Program-made: the position numbers and the translations under genes | In this document: piece after piece, positions 4,385 through 6,305 of the stretch | Layout: each line of letters starts with the position of its first letter | How positions within the stretch are numbered: position 1 is the first letter of the stretch | The notes under the pieces: generated by a model | What the model was told of the DNA's origin: nothing | Databases searched by the model: none | Seen by the model: only the letters and a program-made list of their open reading frames with translations | NCBI GenBank assembly: GCA_034660035.1 | Contig: JAYEIJ010000004.1 | Location: 1 to 6,305, forward strand | Direction: 5' to 3' | Origin: JAHEEL01 sp034660035 | Lineage (GTDB): Bacteria > Actinomycetota > Acidimicrobiia > Spongiisociales > UBA5794 | DNA length: 6,305 bases

Positions 4385-5421
4385 AACGGATTCTGGGCGG
4401 ACTCCTCATCGCAGCGACCGCTCTGACGGCGGCAGGCTGTAGCACCGACGACACGGATACCGGCGAAGTCGTGTTGATGACGCATGGGTCCTTCGCCGTC
4501 TCCGACGGGGTTCTCGAGGTGTTTACCGAAGAGACGGGCATCGCTGTAAGCGTGCTCCAATCCGCCGATGCAGGGGCGATGGTGAGTCAGGCCATTCTGA
4601 CGAAGGACAATCCCGTCGCCGACGTTCTCTACGGGATCGACAACACGTTCCTCTCCCGAGCGATCGACGGGGACCTGTTTCTCCCTCATCGGGCCGCCGC
4701 GATCGACACCGTTCCGACGGGCCTGAGGGTCCCGGGGGATCAGGTGACACCGATCGACTTCGGCGATGTTTGCCTCAATCTCGATCCAGAGGGACTCGCA
4801 GGCCTTGGAGTTGAGGCACCGGATCGGCTCGTCGATCTGGCCGACCCAGCGTACCGAGGGACGCTCGTCGTCGAGGATCCGTCGACATCGTCACCTGGCC
4901 TCGCGTTCCTCCTCGCCACGATCGCCACGTTCGGCGAAGAAGGCGCTTACCCCTGGCAGGCGTATTGGCAAGACCTCGTTGCCAACGACGTCCGCATCGT
5001 TCCGGGCTGGGATCAGGCCTACTACGGGGAGTTCTCCGGGGGCTCCGGCGAAGGCGACCGTCCGATCGTCGTCTCGTATGCCACCTCGCCGGTCGCCGAG
5101 GTCTACTTCGGTGATCTCGATGCCGCTCCCACCACGATCGTCGAGGACGGTTGCTTCCGTCAGGTGGAGTACGCCGGGATCCTCGGCGGCACGAAAGTGG
5201 AGGACGCGGCGGGACAGCTCGTCGACTTCCTCCTTGAACGCACGTTCCAGCAGGACGTCCCGCTGAACATGTTCGTGTTCCCCGCGAACAGCGACACTCC
5301 TCTTCCCGACGTGTTCGTCGATCACGCCGTGGTCCCGACCGAGTCGATCCTGATGGACCCGGAGCGAATCGATGAGAACCGGGAGCGTTGGCTCGCCGAG
5401 TGGGCCAGCGCTGTGCGATGA
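4381..5421 (+). CDS. thiB: Thiamine ABC transporter substrate-binding lipoprotein
   Basis: This 346-residue extracytoplasmic protein captures thiamine for the ThiP/ThiQ importer. A lipoprotein signal (MKRILGGLLIAATALTAAGC) puts the lipidated cysteine at residue 20, followed by a short acidic linker (STDDTDTGE). The mature part follows the thiamine-binding TbpA/ThiB family: VLMTHGSFAVSDGV near the start, ADVLYGIDNTFLSRA (80-94), DPSTSSPGL (166-174), VPGWDQAYYGEF (207-218), VSYATSPVAEVYF (231-243), and a final RERWLAEWASAVR. From memory of E. coli TbpA these match PRTSTPGL, TKGWSEAY, SYTTSP and SEWQRAV. Family members bind thiamine and its phosphates through aromatic residues; W210, Y214 and Y233 are likely contacts (inference). 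AAAGGA lies seven bases before the ATG. The gene overlaps thiN at its start and thiP at its end, each by ATGA. Confidence 0.93.
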   Translation: MKRILGGLLIAATALTAAGCSTDDTDTGEVVLMTHGSFAVSDGVLEVFTEETGIAVSVLQSADAGAMVSQAILTKDNPVADVLYGIDNTFLSRAIDGDLFLPHRAAAIDTVPTGLRVPGDQVTPIDFGDVCLNLDPEGLAGLGVEAPDRLVDLADPAYRGTLVVEDPSTSSPGLAFLLATIATFGEEGAYPWQAYWQDLVANDVRIVPGWDQAYYGEFSGGSGEGDRPIVVSYATSPVAEVYFGDLDAAPTTIVEDGCFRQVEYAGILGGTKVEDAAGQLVDFLLERTFQQDVPLNMFVFPANSDTPLPDVFVDHAVVPTESILMDPERIDENRERWLAEWASAVR

Positions 5422-6305
5422 GAACGAGGCCGTGGATTCTGCTGCTCGCTGCGGTCCCTGCGGCGTTCCTGGCGTACTTCTTCGTTTACCCGCTCGTGAC
5501 GATCCTCTATGTCGGCCTCGTCCCGAATGGCCGGTTCGCTACCTCCGCATTCGTCGAGATCGTGACGGATCCGGCCATGCGATCCGTCGCCTGGTTCACG
5601 CTGTGGCAGGCCGTCCTGTCGACCGTGCTCACCGTCGTCCTCGGCCTTCCCGCGGCCTACGTTTTCGCCCGTTACCGGTTCCCCGGCCGGTCGCTGTTCC
5701 GTTCCCTGACCCTGGTCCCCTTCGTCCTCCCGACGCTCGTCGTCGGGGTCGCCTTCCTTGCCGTTCTCGGCCCGGGGAGTCCGCTCGGCATCGACCTCCG
5801 CGGCACCATCTGGGCGATCCTGATCGCTCATGTGTTCTACAACCTCGCCATCGTGATCCGCGGCGTTGGAGTTCTCTGGGAGCAGATCGATCCTCACATC
5901 GAGGATGCCGCCCGATCCCTTGGCGCCGGCCGGTTGCGCGTCTTCCGCGAGGTCACCCTCCCGTTGCTCCGGCCCGCGATCCTGTCGAGCGCCGCCCTGG
6001 TGTTCCTGTTTTCGTTCACGTCGTTCGGCGTGATCCTCGTCCTCGGTGACCTCCACCACTCGACGCTCGAGGTCGAGATCTGGCGCCAGGCAACCGCATT
6101 CCTCCGCCTTGACCTCGCGTCGGCACTCGCCGTGCTCCAACTCGTCGGTGTCACCGTGATCCTCCTGCTCTACGGAAAGGCCGGCAAACGGATGGACGCC
6201 GAACTCCCGCTCCGTCCAGCAGCCGAAGTAGCGAGACGCCCGAGAACCACGGGTGAACGCCTGTTGATCACACTGACCCTCGGCATGCTCGGCCTCATCG
6301 TCGTC
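5418..6305 (+). CDS. thiP: Thiamine ABC transporter permease (3' end cut by window)
   Basis: The frame starts in an ATGA overlap with thiB, stays open to the last base and gives 296 residues, a little over half of a typical ThiP of about 530. It begins MRTRPWILLLAAVPAAFLAY, then runs through hydrophobic segments at about 6-33, 57-83, 97-118, 128-150, 188-210 and 232-252. The binding-protein-dependent permease EAA loop is EDAARSLGAGRLRVFREVTL (162-181), followed by PLLRPAI; it docks the ATPase. FTSFGVILVLG and the following acidic TLEVEIWRQA match the ThiP family after the loop. Residues 254-282 are a polar linker, and the last residues begin the helix of the second, duplicated permease half. 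There is no clear ribosome binding site of its own, so translation is probably coupled to thiB. The ATP-binding partner thiQ is expected downstream. Confidence 0.92.
   Translation, partial: MRTRPWILLLAAVPAAFLAYFFVYPLVTILYVGLVPNGRFATSAFVEIVTDPAMRSVAWFTLWQAVLSTVLTVVLGLPAAYVFARYRFPGRSLFRSLTLVPFVLPTLVVGVAFLAVLGPGSPLGIDLRGTIWAILIAHVFYNLAIVIRGVGVLWEQIDPHIEDAARSLGAGRLRVFREVTLPLLRPAILSSAALVFLFSFTSFGVILVLGDLHHSTLEVEIWRQATAFLRLDLASALAVLQLVGVTVILLLYGKAGKRMDAELPLRPAAEVARRPRTTGERLLITLTLGMLGLIVV

Noticed and set aside
5322..6140. 272-codon minus-strand open frame opposite thiP
   Set aside because: It is highly charged low-complexity sequence antisense to a permease with a clear EAA loop.

Overview
The window looks like a chromosomal segment from a high-GC actinobacterium, possibly from the Acidimicrobiia or a related uncultured lineage. 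The lineage is an inference. It rests on strong G/C bias at third codon positions, GTG starts, an apparently leaderless GTG gene, and a ribbon-helix-helix (RHH) plus DUF4097 gene pair of a kind familiar from Actinomycetota. No rRNA, tRNA, CRISPR array, insertion sequence or phage gene is visible.

Layout. Bases 2-127 (+) hold the C-terminal end of a RimJ/RimL-type GNAT acetyltransferase, and 225-731 (+) a second, complete GNAT, followed by a terminator-like hairpin. A promoter at 822-849 then drives a leaderless major facilitator superfamily (MFS) transporter at 856-2082 (+). Converging on it from the other strand is a compact three-gene unit, read right to left: a 39-residue small protein (3494-3375), an RHH DNA-binding protein (3360-2917) and a DUF4097 beta-repeat protein (2920-2156). 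The last two overlap by four bases. A large imperfect inverted repeat covers the putative promoter of this unit and is the natural candidate for its operator.

Diverging from that unit, 3600-6305 (+) is a thiamine salvage operon. A TPP riboswitch has its P1 helix containing the Shine-Dalgarno sequence of thiN (thiamine pyrophosphokinase). It is followed, with ATGA overlaps, by thiB (periplasmic thiamine-binding lipoprotein) and thiP (permease, cut by the window edge). The ATPase thiQ is expected just outside. Together these genes import thiamine, convert it to TPP in one step, and are shut off by the product through the riboswitch.

The least described part is the small protein/RHH/DUF4097 unit and its operator. 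The pair is a recurrent actinobacterial arrangement of unknown function, and the 39-residue leading gene is too short for most gene callers. I see no strong sign of a wholly new defence or mobile system.
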